Shown here in pieces: positions 15,881-25,183 of a DNA stretch of 64,000 nucleotides. Source of the stretch: Paludisphaera borealis. GTDB lineage: Bacteria; Planctomycetota; Planctomycetia; Isosphaerales; Isosphaeraceae. The notes under the pieces were generated by a model. The model did no database searches. It worked only from the letters and a program-made list of their open reading frames with translations, and was not told the origin of the DNA. The stretch lies in the NCBI RefSeq assembly GCF_001956985.1, contig NZ_CP019082.1, positions 6,200,001-6,264,000 on the forward strand, given 5' to 3'. The translations under genes and the position numbers were made by a program. Each line of letters starts with the position of its first letter. The stretch's first letter is position 1.

Positions 15881-18800
15881 TCACTCCTTCGGCGGCGACG
15901 GCTTGAGCTGACTCCAACTCGGCAGCGCCGCGCGGATGACGATCGGCGGGCTCTGGTCGGGGTGGGCCTCGCGCGAGGTCGGCGACTTCCAATCGAGGCC
16001 GGAGCCGTCGTTCAGCTCAACCGTTTGCTCGGGCAAGTTGCTGAACCGAAACCGCCCGTCGTCGTCCGTCACCGATTCCGGGTCGAATCGCCGGTAGCTG
16101 CCCGGAATGCCCGGATCTCGCGTCATCGCGTACATCTCGACGCCGGGGATCGGCCGACCCGTCGACGCCTCCACGACCCGGCCCTCCAGCCGCCTTCCGC
16201 GCTCGACCTGGATCTCCGTGGGGCCGCCGCCGGGGTGCAGCGACGCCTTGGTGGGCTGGAAGTCCTTCCGGAAGTTCAATTTTGCGGCGTACCCGTTCCT
16301 ATCCGCCGCAAGATCGTCGAACCGGAATCGGCCGTCGTGATCGGTCAAGACCGGCGACCCCCAACTGGTTCCCACAAGGGGGTCTTCGAGGACCAGGGAG
16401 ACGGGCGCGTCACGCAACGGACGGCCGTCGGGTCCGAGGACCCGGCCGGTCGCGACGGTTGTGCGCGGCAGTCGGATCTCGACCTCCTTCGTCGGCTCCA
16501 CCTCGTCGAGCAGGATCGAATCGCCGGCTTGCGGTGCATGGCCGCGACTCGCGACCGCGACGTAGGTCCCTCCCAGCGGCAGCGGAGAGATGAAGAACCG
16601 GCCGCCGGCGTCCACGCTGACGTTGTTGACGTGCAGATACTGGTCGGCGAGACCCGCGGGGGGCTTCACGCACTTGCAGTTCAGGCTCACATTCTCAACA
16701 ATCGCCGCGCCGTCGACATTGAGCACCCGACCCACGATCGCGCCCGCCGGGATCGCCTTGATCTCGACCGTTTGATCGTCGTCTCCCGGCTTCACCGTCA
16801 GGTTGCCGCTTGCAAACCAATAACCGGCCAACGCTTCAAGCTCATAGCTCACCTGACTGCCGACTGGCGCGTCGAAACCCGCTCGTCCATCGCGAAGCTC
16901 GACCTTGCGATCGAGATCGACGTCGCCGTTCTTGTAAAAGATCCGGATCAAGCCCGGGGAACGAACCGCCCCATCCGCCGAGACGACATGAAGCGCGACG
17001 CGACGGTCGGCCGGCCCCTTGAGGGCTTGATTCAGGTCGACGATCAGCGGGGCGGTCGTCGCGGGGATCGTATACTTCCAGACTCGATTCCCGGACCGGA
17101 TGGACATCGCGCCAGGGACGAGGTTCTCAAGCTTGAAGCCGCCGGATGGATCAACGGCGACTCTCCCGTTGGATCGCGTCGTCTCCGGTCCGCTCGCGCC
17201 CTTCGCGACGAAACCGGTCGGCACGTCCTGGGTCGACCAGAGGATCGGCACGCCGTGGTGATGCTCCAGGGCCTTCAGATCTCCCACGACTCGACCTTCG
17301 AGAGTCGGGCATGGGACGACCGTCGCCCGCAGATCGTTCTGCCCCGGCTGCACGTTGGGAATGAAGCCGCTATCCTTGGTCTTGGACTCGACGAGAAGCA
17401 AGTATCTGGCCCCGTCCGACAGGGTGTCGATTCGAAATCGGCCTTCGGCGTCGGTCTTGCCGACGATCGGCCCATTGGTTCCATTGTCGCGACCGCCTCG
17501 GTCGGGTTGGTGTTCCGCCATGATCCGGATGGTCGCGTCGGCCACCGGGCGGCCGTCGCGATCGACGACGACTCCGCGCGTCTCCTGGGCGTGCTGAAGG
17601 GAGAAGCTCGCCGTTCCTCCCGGCTCAGGAGTCGCTCGGAAGTTCGTATCGGGGATCTGGAAACCGTGAGCCGAGATCGAGAAGCCGTAGGTCCGAGCCG
17701 CGGCGTGTGCGATCGTCGCGACGCCGTTCGCATCCGTCGTCCAGCCCGGGCGGCTCGACGACCAACTGCCCCTGCTGAGCAAGTTCCCTTTGACCAGAGC
17801 GCCCGCGATCGGCTTGCCGCGATCGTCGATCACGCGAACTCGGTAAGGGAAGCCTGGATCGAGGACGATCGCGATGTCCTCGATCGTCTTGCCGGCTTCG
17901 GCCTTGAAAGGGCCGACCAGCCTGGGAGCGTAATCGTCGGCATCGGCCAAGATCCAGGCGGAGCCGGTTCCCGACTCGATGGAGAACGTGTCACGGAAAT
18001 CGCCGGCCGTCCCCTGGCTGCTGCTGTTGCCGTTGGATGTGAGCAGGAACAGCGTCCCCCCCGAGGCGAGCGCCTTGCCGTCCGACGTCCGGATCGTCCC
18101 CTTGAGCACGGCTTTGCCGCCGGAACCGACGCCGTAGATCGCCTGCGCCTGCTCGATCTTCTCGACGCGTTGGGCGGGCGTGAGGGCCTGAACGGCCAGG
18201 ACGACGGCGGCCTGGGTCCCCTTCCAGAGCAACGCCAGCAAGATCGGGCCGATCGCCAGCAGGACGAACAGACTCGCAAGCGAGATCCGCTGGGGGCCGA
18301 ACCGCTCGCCGGGGCGGAGGACGCGGCGAATCCGCTCCAATAATGTGGAAGGTCGACCGTCACCGCTCCAGGCCGCGACGCCGAGGGGGACGCTCATCAT
18401 GCCGGCCCATTCCGCCAGGGCGTGCGAGTAGGCCAGTGGATTTCCCAGCAGGCGGACGGCCAGGGCGTCGCAGCAGGCCTCGCGCTCGATCCGAACCTGT
18501 CGGCCCAACCACCAGACCGTCGGATTGAAGTACAAGAGCGACTCGATAAGCATCTGCAACAGGTTCACGGCGTAGTCGTGACGACGGATATGGGCTAATT
18601 CATGAGCCAGGATCGCGCGGACGGCGTCGGGCGGCAGGCCCGTCATCAGCGCGATCGGCAGGATGAGCGTCGGCCGGATCATTCCGAGCACGGCGGGACC
18701 GGCGATCGTTTCGCAGGCGACCACCCGGATCGGACGTCGGATTCGAAGCTCCCCCCGCAGCCGATCGAGCAACGAGACGATCGAGGGTTCCGTGACGCGT

Positions 18801-19243
18801 GATCCGCGAGCCAGGCGATGGGCCGAGAGAACAGACCCGGCGCTCCTGAGCAGCATCAAGCCGACGCCCGCCAGCCAGCCGATCGCGAGGACCGGAACCC
18901 AGGTCGATTCGACGATGATGGATGCCGGCTGTACTGGCTTCGCCATCGGTTCGGTGACGATCTCGGGCGTCGCCTTCTCGATGGCGGCTTCCCGACGGAC
19001 CGGAGAGACGGGGACGGCGGCCTCGGGGCGTTCGAGCCAGCCCCAGGTCGTCAGCCCCGCGAGCAAGACGCTGAACTGCGCGGCGAGAGTCAGCAGGTAG
19101 CGTGTCTCGTGTCGGCCGGCCGGCAACTTCCGCAGCACGAAGGCTAATAGCAAAGAGATCAAGGCCCCTTGCCAGAGCGTGTGCAGGAGAGCCGCGACCA
19201 GGAAGCGCCACAACGGTTCGTCGAAGAGGCTCAATCCGATCAT
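15881..19243 (-). CDS. M56 (BlaR1-like) membrane metallopeptidase with carboxypeptidase-regulatory-like repeats
   Basis: A 1120-residue protein. The first 450 residues are an M56/BlaR1-type membrane peptidase: transmembrane segments near 10-35, 50-70, 110-135 and 320-350, with the zinc site HELAHIRRHDY at about residues 214-224. Instead of the penicillin-binding sensor of BlaR1, the long C-terminal part consists of repeated Ig-like carboxypeptidase-regulatory (CnaB-type) domains, seen as recurrent GRV/GxPVADA and TDAEGRFRI/TDDDGRFRF motifs. Its ATG overlaps the stop of the BlaI-type repressor gene, so the two form a sensor-protease/repressor pair. The signal sensed is unknown. Confidence 0.88.
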   Translation of the reverse strand: MIGLSLFDEPLWRFLVAALLHTLWQGALISLLLAFVLRKLPAGRHETRYLLTLAAQFSVLLAGLTTWGWLERPEAAVPVSPVRREAAIEKATPEIVTEPMAKPVQPASIIVESTWVPVLAIGWLAGVGLMLLRSAGSVLSAHRLARGSRVTEPSIVSLLDRLRGELRIRRPIRVVACETIAGPAVLGMIRPTLILPIALMTGLPPDAVRAILAHELAHIRRHDYAVNLLQMLIESLLYFNPTVWWLGRQVRIEREACCDALAVRLLGNPLAYSHALAEWAGMMSVPLGVAAWSGDGRPSTLLERIRRVLRPGERFGPQRISLASLFVLLAIGPILLALLWKGTQAAVVLAVQALTPAQRVEKIEQAQAIYGVGSGGKAVLKGTIRTSDGKALASGGTLFLLTSNGNSSSQGTAGDFRDTFSIESGTGSAWILADADDYAPRLVGPFKAEAGKTIEDIAIVLDPGFPYRVRVIDDRGKPIAGALVKGNLLSRGSWSSSRPGWTTDANGVATIAHAAARTYGFSISAHGFQIPDTNFRATPEPGGTASFSLQHAQETRGVVVDRDGRPVADATIRIMAEHQPDRGGRDNGTNGPIVGKTDAEGRFRIDTLSDGARYLLLVESKTKDSGFIPNVQPGQNDLRATVVPCPTLEGRVVGDLKALEHHHGVPILWSTQDVPTGFVAKGASGPETTRSNGRVAVDPSGGFKLENLVPGAMSIRSGNRVWKYTIPATTAPLIVDLNQALKGPADRRVALHVVSADGAVRSPGLIRIFYKNGDVDLDRKVELRDGRAGFDAPVGSQVSYELEALAGYWFASGNLTVKPGDDDQTVEIKAIPAGAIVGRVLNVDGAAIVENVSLNCKCVKPPAGLADQYLHVNNVSVDAGGRFFISPLPLGGTYVAVASRGHAPQAGDSILLDEVEPTKEVEIRLPRTTVATGRVLGPDGRPLRDAPVSLVLEDPLVGTSWGSPVLTDHDGRFRFDDLAADRNGYAAKLNFRKDFQPTKASLHPGGGPTEIQVERGRRLEGRVVEASTGRPIPGVEMYAMTRDPGIPGSYRRFDPESVTDDDGRFRFSNLPEQTVELNDGSGLDWKSPTSREAHPDQSPPIVIRAALPSWSQLKPSPPKE

Positions 19244-19638
19244 ACCGCACCCTCCTCGGGCTTGAGATCGCTCTCGGCTTGAGCGATGACCTTGCGGATC
19301 TCTTCGAGGTCGCCCGGCCTGACGTCCGCGCCGTCGAGCAGCGACTGAAGCGCCCGCGCCGGGCTGCCGCCGAACGCGTTGCGCAGCAGGTCCTTCATCA
19401 TCGGGCCGAGAACCTGCCCGCGCTTGTGCTTGGGGTGATACACGTTGGCCTGCCCCAGCCGCGTGTGCCGGACCAGCCCCTTCTTCTCCAAAACCTGCAA
19501 GACCGAGAGGATCGTCGTGTATGCGCGATCCTTCCCGTCGGGCATCGCTTCGAGGATCTCGCGGACCGGCGACGGCCCCCGATCCCACAAGACACCCAAG
19601 ACTTGCAGCTCCAACTCCGACGGTCGCGCCTGTCCCAT
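19240..19638 (-). CDS. BlaI/MecI/CopY family transcriptional repressor
   Basis: A 132-residue penicillinase-repressor family protein: LGVLWDRGPSPVREILEAM and RAYTTILSVLQVLEKKGLVRH form the winged helix, followed by a C-terminal dimerisation helix region. In the family the partner M56 protease leads to repressor cleavage and derepression of both genes. GGAGG lies about 10 bases upstream of the ATG. A 34-base dyad starts 30 bases upstream of the start codon and is the obvious operator. The last codons overlap the start of the M56 gene. Confidence 0.93.
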   Translation of the reverse strand: MGQARPSELELQVLGVLWDRGPSPVREILEAMPDGKDRAYTTILSVLQVLEKKGLVRHTRLGQANVYHPKHKRGQVLGPMMKDLLRNAFGGSPARALQSLLDGADVRPGDLEEIRKVIAQAESDLKPEEGAV

Positions 19639-19667
19639 GAGGAATCCGCCTCCGCCTCGTTCTTGGT

Positions 19668-19701
19668 TACTATGTTCGCAGTATATACTGGAAACATAGT
19701 A
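19668..19701. promoter_or_regulatory. Operator dyad upstream of the BlaI-type repressor
   Basis: A 34-base dyad: TACTATGTT at the left, CAGTATATACTG at the centre and AACATAGTA at the right, with 15 of 17 base pairs symmetrical. BlaI/MecI-family repressors bind AT-rich dyads of this kind upstream of their own operon. Local composition is much more AT-rich than its surroundings. It probably overlaps the promoter of the repressor-M56 operon and could also affect the divergent DUF72 gene. Confidence 0.75.
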
Positions 19702-19838
19702 TCTTCAAGCGGGGACGTCGCGATTCGTATGAGGGATTCGAACTCTGTTCGAAGGGGCGTCGTCATCGGGCACCCGGAGAACTAGAATGGGGACGTCGCG
19801 ATACGTGGAAATGCGCTTCGTCCGATCGACAGGTGATC

Positions 19839-20816
19839 ATGGCCCAACTTTCGCTGTTCGACTCCGAACCCGACGACGATCAGCCAGCCCGGGCGGCATC
19901 GCTGGCGCCGAAGCTCCGCGCCTTGGCGGAGAAGAACTTGTTTTTCGGAACTTCGTCGTGGAAGTACGAGGGGTGGCTGGGATCGATCTATCGAAGCGAC
20001 CGCTACGAGACGCGCGGGAAGTTCTCGCAGAAGAAGTTCGAGAGCGAGTGCCTGCGCGAGTACGGCAGGGTTTTCCCGGTCGTCGGCGGGGACTTCAGCT
20101 TCTACCAGTTTCCGTCGGCGGCGTACTGGAAGACGCTGTTCGACGACGCGCCCGAGCCGCTGCGGTTCGGGCTCAAGGTCCCCGAGGAGGTGACCGTCCC
20201 GCGCTGGCCGCAACACGCGCGTTACGGCAGCCGGGCGGGGAAGGTCAACGAGGGCTTCCTCGACGCGAAGCTGTTCAAGGAGCTGTTCGCCCGGCCGCTC
20301 TGGCGGCATCGCGATCGGGTCGCCGTGTTGATGTTCGAGTTCGGCACGATCGCTCGATCGACGTTCGCCAGGCCCGAGGATTTTTACGAGCGGCTCGGCC
20401 CGTTCCTCGACGAGCTTCCGCCCGGCTTTCGGTACTCCGTCGAGGTTCGCAACCCGGAATACCTGGGCGCGGATTATTTCTCGCTCCTCCGCGCCCACAA
20501 CACGGCCCATCTGTTCAACGCCTGGACGCGGATGCCCGAGCCGCTCGAACAGATCGACATGCCAGGCGCGTTCACGGCCGATTTCAGCGTCGCCCGCGCC
20601 TTGCTCAAGCACGGCCGGCCGTACGCGCAGGCAGTCGAGAGGTTCAGCCCCTATCAATCCGTTCAGGAACCGAACCCGGCGGTGCGTAAGGCGCTGCGGA
20701 TCATCGCCGAACGGTCGTGGCGAGCCTCGCAGCCGGCTTTTCTGTTCGTGAACAACCGGATCGAAGGCTACGCGCCGGGGACGATCGAGGCAGTCGTCGA
20801 CGACCTGGCGGTCTGA
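19839..20816 (+). CDS. DUF72 (YecE-like) protein
   Basis: A 325-residue DUF72 TIM-barrel protein: FGTSSWKYEGWLGSIYR near residue 35, VVGGDFSFYQFPSAAYW, LKVPEEVTVPRW, FRYSVEVRNPEYL, and the C-terminal FLFVNNRIEGYAPGTIEA. DUF72 proteins are widespread and of unknown biochemical role. I take the ATG at 19839; a GTG two codons earlier is also possible. It is divergent from the BlaI-type gene, with a 19-base near-repeat (GGGGACGTCGCGAT) at 19711 and 19789 in the shared spacer. Confidence 0.88.
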   Translation: MAQLSLFDSEPDDDQPARAASLAPKLRALAEKNLFFGTSSWKYEGWLGSIYRSDRYETRGKFSQKKFESECLREYGRVFPVVGGDFSFYQFPSAAYWKTLFDDAPEPLRFGLKVPEEVTVPRWPQHARYGSRAGKVNEGFLDAKLFKELFARPLWRHRDRVAVLMFEFGTIARSTFARPEDFYERLGPFLDELPPGFRYSVEVRNPEYLGADYFSLLRAHNTAHLFNAWTRMPEPLEQIDMPGAFTADFSVARALLKHGRPYAQAVERFSPYQSVQEPNPAVRKALRIIAERSWRASQPAFLFVNNRIEGYAPGTIEAVVDDLAV

Positions 20817-20834
20817 GAGGCGACGACCTCGCCG

Positions 20835-21689
20835 TCACGGCCTTCGTTCGCCGCCCAGCGGCTTCCAACGCCCCCCCGCCCACCGCGCCAGAAGCGATAG
20901 AAAACCAAGCATTCCGAGTCGCAGCGACGACGCCTCCGGCACTGTGCGAGGACCGCCCGGGTCGTTCCCGCCGGGGTCTCCACCGAGGTCTCCGCCAGGG
21001 TTCCCGCCGGGATTCCCGCCAGGTTCTCCGCCGGGGTTCTGGTTGGGTTCCCGGATCGTGATCGGGCTTGAGAGGGCGTAAAGGTGGTATGTGGTACCCG
21101 GGAACAGGTACGCATTCGCGAGCCAAGACGGGAAGATGGATGTAAGGTCACCCTGGGCCATGAGTGGCGCGGCGCTACCGAACGTCGGCCCCGGAGAACT
21201 CACGCCGCTGGCGTTGGACCCAGTGCCGACATATCCCCAGAGGAGCTGATTCCCGGATTCCGTTGTGTTGATCGGGTTGTTCAAAAACTTCGACGTGGTG
21301 TTCCAGAGGCCCCCCGGGACCGCTGTGATGAGGAGCGAGTCGACGTCATAGACCGGCGCGATTTGCGGCGCGTTGTCGCGAGCGTTGACTGTCGCGGTCG
21401 AGATGATCGCGGTCCATGTCACCGGCTGACCATTGATGACATCGAGTCCGGCCGCCGCGGCCGCGAGCGTGACGAAGTTGTTGTAAACGGCGATATCGCT
21501 GGATTCCGCGGTCAATGTGCCATTGGTGACGAACGCCACCTGGAACGTCTGTCCCGGCTTGAGATCCGCGGGAAGAAGGATCGTGTCGGCCTGGGCGGAA
21601 AGGCCGACGCCGAAGACCCCGCAGCTCAATGCCAGGACCCGGGGCACGACCACGAGCCCCGAGGGACGGTTCAACTTGCTTCGTTTCAT
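20835..21689 (-). CDS. Secreted protein with PEP-CTERM-like sorting tail
   Basis: A 284-residue exported protein. The N-terminus MKRSKLNRPSG, a hydrophobic run, then SAQADT is a Sec signal peptide. The body is beta-rich and not recognised. Near the C-terminus is a Gly/Pro/Asn linker of repeated NPGG units, then TVPEASSLRLGMLGFLSLLA followed by basic residues: a VPE motif, a membrane helix and a positively charged end, which is the PEP-CTERM architecture read by exosortase systems. The motif is slightly degenerate. A surface or matrix role is likely. Its stop is 18 bases from the convergent DUF72 gene. Confidence 0.75.
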   Translation of the reverse strand: MKRSKLNRPSGLVVVPRVLALSCGVFGVGLSAQADTILLPADLKPGQTFQVAFVTNGTLTAESSDIAVYNNFVTLAAAAAGLDVINGQPVTWTAIISTATVNARDNAPQIAPVYDVDSLLITAVPGGLWNTTSKFLNNPINTTESGNQLLWGYVGTGSNASGVSSPGPTFGSAAPLMAQGDLTSIFPSWLANAYLFPGTTYHLYALSSPITIREPNQNPGGEPGGNPGGNPGGDLGGDPGGNDPGGPRTVPEASSLRLGMLGFLSLLARWAGGRWKPLGGERRP

Positions 21690-22514
21690 GATCTTGGCCC
21701 GCCGGGCGATGGCCATTCCCACGCGAACAACGCGCATGCGAACATCTGTTCCATGTTCGCGCCTGGAGGATCTGGGAAGGCCAGGTCTTACGAGATTCAA
21801 ATAGTCGCCGGGACGATCATAAGAGAACGAAGTCATGCGTGCACCGAGAAAGCCGCCTGTGTCGCTTTATTTAATCACATGGTGTGCTTCAGACTCACCA
21901 ACTCTCTGATTTAATGAAAATTAACAACTTCGGTGCCGTGGAAGGTGGAAAGACATGGTAGATTGCGGGGTTTTCCCCTGCGCAAACCGGTAGCCATGCG
22001 GCGAACCAGGGCCTTGACGCCGTGGGGCGGGCCGGTAAGGGGCGGACGCTTGAAGCCCAAGGACGGGACGGTCCCGGCGTGGCGGAATCGCGACGCCGAT
22101 CGTAAACGGAAGGGCCGCTTGGATTTTCCGGACGTCGCGACGCGATGAGCGGCGGACGGAGCCGGAAGGGAGATAGGCCGCGACGTCGCCCTTTTCGCCT
22201 TCGAGACGGGCGCGAACGCGATACCCTCAGGATGCGAGGAGAGATGATCGGCACGCCCTGTTTCCCGAGCGTGGCTGCTCTGTTTTAAGCTGAACGACTC
22301 CCGCGACGTCGAGCGCGATGCGGTTCATGTGGGAATAATTAGGAGGTGCGCGTCTGGGCGCGATCTTCGTGCGGCGCGAGATGAGTCAAGGCGTGGCGAA
22401 GGGGGCGGTGGTGGGTCGTGGAATGCGAAACAGGCCGGGGGGGCCCCGGCCTGTTTCGCAGCACGTCGGCCCCCCGCCAGCGGCGGGGGAGCCTGTGTCG
22501 AGTCGTAGTTGACG
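21690..22514. other. Intergenic region without a supported gene
   Basis: About 825 bases between the PEP-CTERM-like gene (5' side) and the end of the QGNG-repeat gene. Codon-like open frames here look like composition shadows. 21830-21930 is more AT-rich than the surroundings and may hold the promoter of the PEP-CTERM-like gene. The only definite structure is the 17-bp hairpin at 22424-22460. Confidence 0.6.
22424..22460. terminator. Perfect 17-bp stem hairpin, probable terminator of the QGNG-repeat gene
   Basis: TGCGAAACAGGCCGGGG (22424-22440), a GGG loop, and its exact complement (22444-22460). It begins 55 bases past the stop of the minus-strand repeat-protein gene. No T-tract follows on either strand, so it may act as a stabilising 3' hairpin rather than a classical terminator. 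Confidence 0.6.
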
Positions 22515-24938
22515 TCAGACGACGTTGTAGTTGGCAGAGGCGGTGACCCCGTCGTTGCCGCCGGCGTCGAAGAACGTGTTGCCGTCCCCGCCGCCGTCGA
22601 TCGTGAAGTCGAAGCCGAAGTACGAGCCCCAGTCGACGGTGGTGTTCGTGGCCATGACGAATCCGCCGCCGCCCGCTCCGGTGTTCACGTCGAGGTAGGC
22701 GGTCTCGAACGAGGAACTGTCAGAGCCGAGGATGACGGTGTTGCCGGCGCCGTTCTGGCAGATCAGCGTGTACCCGCCCGCGGTGACCGGGCTCTGGTCG
22801 CCAATGTTGACAAGGTAACCACCGACGGCGTCACTGCTGCCCTGGTGGATCACGATGTCGCTGGTGATGATCGAGTCGTTGATGTTGACGGTGTCGCCCG
22901 GGTAGCCGTCGCAATCGGGCGTGAAGATGTTGTCGCCCTGGCAGACGTAGACGTTGTTGGCGCTGTCGCCGTCGACGTTGGCCGTGTCACCATAGCCGTT
23001 GCCCTGGGTGATGCTGATGTTGCCGTCGCAATCGATGAAGTAAAGCAGGTTGCCGGCGTTGTCGTAGACGGGCTCCAGATACCCGACGGCGGTGGAGTTG
23101 GTGACCGACGCCGTGTCAAGATTGCCGTCGCCCTGGCAGATCGTGATGTTCCACCCGGCGGTGCTGCTGTCGACCACGGCCGTGTCGCCGTTGCCGTTGC
23201 CCTGGGTGATGCTGATGTTGCCGCCGGCGGTGGAGGAGCTCACGAAGGCTTGGTCGCCGTCGCCGTTGCCCTGGCAGATCGAGATGTTGCAATACGCATC
23301 GGCGTTGCTAATCGAGGCGTAGTCGCCGCCGCCGTTGCCCTGGGTGATCCAGACGCTGCCGTTCGAGCTGGTGACGGTGTTGATCAAGGCGGCGTCGCTG
23401 CCGCCGTTGCCCTGGCAGATCGAGATGTCGCACGCGGCGAGGGCGTTGGAGATGGAGGCGTAGTCGCCGCCGCCGTTGCCCTGGGTGATCGCGATGGCGC
23501 CGTAGAGGGTGCTGACGGTGTCGATCATGGCCCAGTCGCCATTGCCGTTGCCCTGGCAGATGAAGATGCCCCACTGAGCGTCGGAGTTGGTCACCGAGGC
23601 CTGGTCGTAGTTGCCGTCGCCCTGGCTGACCTTGATGGTGCCCGCGAGGCCGGTGACGCCGTCGACGATGGCGATGTCGCCGAACAGATCGTTATTGATC
23701 GGGCCGCCGTTGCCCTGGGTGACCAGGACGCAGCCATTGACCTTGGAGCTGGTGACCGAAGCGAAGTCTTCGTTGCCGTTGCCCTGGCAAACGTAAACGT
23801 TGTTGGCGTTGACGCCGCTGACCACGGCCTGGTCTTGGGCGCCGTTGCCCTGCTTGATCGACACGTTGCCGAAGTACAGGTAGCCCTTGATCACGAACCC
23901 GGCGCTGCTATCGGTGATCGAGGCCGAGTCGTTGTTGCCGTCGCCCTGGCAGATCGAGATATTGCCCGGAACGATGGAGTTGGTGACCGAAGCGGTGTCG
24001 CCGTTGCCGTTGCCCTGGGTGACGTAGATGCTGGGGATGATCTGCGGATTGTTGGGCACGAGGCCGGTGACGGTCACGTTGTTGATCGTCGTCGTGTCGT
24101 TGTTGCCGTTGCCCTGGGTGGTGATCACGCCGAAGCTGGTCGAGGCGATCTTGAGGCCGTCGACGGAGATCGAGTCGCCGTTGCCGTTGCCCTGGCAGAC
24201 GGTCAGATCCTTGACGGTGTTGTTCGTGACGGTGATGGTGTCGCCGTTGCCGTTGCCCTGGGCGAGGTAGGTCGATCCGAGCTTGCTGTCGTGGACGTTG
24301 ATGACGTCCTTGTCGGCGCTGCCTTCCTTCACGCTGACCGAGCCGGCGATGGCGTCGTTGCCCAGCTCGACGGTGGCCAAGCAGCAGCCCTGGCTCTGAT
24401 CGATTGACAGCGCGGTGAACGTGCTGTTGAGGACGGTGGCCGTGAGCTTGCCCTTGGTGGTGAGCGTGAACGCGCCGGTGTTGTCGACGTTGTTCACGCT
24501 GAGGTTGAGGTAGGTCTTGTCCACGGTGAAGTCGACGGTCTTGACCGTCGTCGCCGTGGTCTTGCCGGCGCCCACCAACTGGATGACGTCGGAGTCGGTG
24601 GTGCCGACGAGGTTGACCTTGATCGCCGTGACCGCGGAAGGCGTCTGGTAAGCCGCGGCGGTCGAGTTGATCGTGGTCGCGGGCGTCAGCGAGGAGACGG
24701 TCACCTTTCCGCCGGCGGCGGCGGTGGTTTCCGTGATCTTGAACGAGTTATTGAACTGGTCGGCGTTGATAGTCAGGATTCCGGCCGAGAAGCTGGCCGA
24801 CACGTTACTGAGAACGAGACGCTGCTCAAGGTTCTCCAGCGTCATCACACGGCGACGTTGCTTGGTCGTGCGGTTGAGGGTGGCGGCGTGTCGGTGAAGA
24901 CTGGGGGTCGCGGGGAGCAGGCGGGAAAGCCAAGTCAT
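22515..24938 (-). CDS. Secreted beta-repeat protein with about 20 QGNGNGD repeats
   Basis: An 807-residue exported protein. The N-terminus has basic residues and MTLENLEQRLVLSN, the planctomycete export motif of the LEPRxxLS type. After about 230 residues come roughly 20 imperfect repeats of 23-28 residues with core QGNGNGD followed by a short beta strand (xAxVxxS). From about residue 350 many copies alternate between an ICQGNG and an ITQGNG form, so a cysteine recurs at every second repeat. The pattern suggests a beta-solenoid, and the Asn/Gly/Asp turns recall calcium-binding RTX repeats; both are inference. A strong AGGAG lies about 10 bases before the ATG. The gene is preceded by an ECF-type sigma gene on the same strand. 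Confidence 0.85.
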   Translation of the reverse strand: MTWLSRLLPATPSLHRHAATLNRTTKQRRRVMTLENLEQRLVLSNVSASFSAGILTINADQFNNSFKITETTAAAGGKVTVSSLTPATTINSTAAAYQTPSAVTAIKVNLVGTTDSDVIQLVGAGKTTATTVKTVDFTVDKTYLNLSVNNVDNTGAFTLTTKGKLTATVLNSTFTALSIDQSQGCCLATVELGNDAIAGSVSVKEGSADKDVINVHDSKLGSTYLAQGNGNGDTITVTNNTVKDLTVCQGNGNGDSISVDGLKIASTSFGVITTQGNGNNDTTTINNVTVTGLVPNNPQIIPSIYVTQGNGNGDTASVTNSIVPGNISICQGDGNNDSASITDSSAGFVIKGYLYFGNVSIKQGNGAQDQAVVSGVNANNVYVCQGNGNEDFASVTSSKVNGCVLVTQGNGGPINNDLFGDIAIVDGVTGLAGTIKVSQGDGNYDQASVTNSDAQWGIFICQGNGNGDWAMIDTVSTLYGAIAITQGNGGGDYASISNALAACDISICQGNGGSDAALINTVTSSNGSVWITQGNGGGDYASISNADAYCNISICQGNGDGDQAFVSSSTAGGNISITQGNGNGDTAVVDSSTAGWNITICQGDGNLDTASVTNSTAVGYLEPVYDNAGNLLYFIDCDGNISITQGNGYGDTANVDGDSANNVYVCQGDNIFTPDCDGYPGDTVNINDSIITSDIVIHQGSSDAVGGYLVNIGDQSPVTAGGYTLICQNGAGNTVILGSDSSSFETAYLDVNTGAGGGGFVMATNTTVDWGSYFGFDFTIDGGGDGNTFFDAGGNDGVTASANYNVV

Positions 24939-25183
24939 GGTCGGAACTCCTGAATCCAGGTGCCTACTTTTGTGACCATGCGTCGAGGAGGACCCTCCAG
25001 GGAAAGGGCCTCGGCCGAAGGTCACGGGAATGAGATGCTCACTCGTCTGGCGCGGTGGTCCGAAGCGATGGATCCCAATCCACCCGGAGGCGGCTCGTCG
25101 TCAGGATTGTTCGCATCATCGTCGCATCGCACCAGACACAAGGTAATGCTCCGCAAATCGCCAATTCCTGACGAAATAGGAAC

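Noticed and set aside
15770-18343. 857-codon plus-strand frame opposite the M56 gene
   Set aside because: No recognisable motif; the minus strand encodes M56 and regulatory-like repeats with clear family features.
22509-24407. 632-codon plus-strand frame rich in VAVAVALADRDV
   Set aside because: Reverse reading of the QGNGNGD repeats; repetitive because the other strand is.
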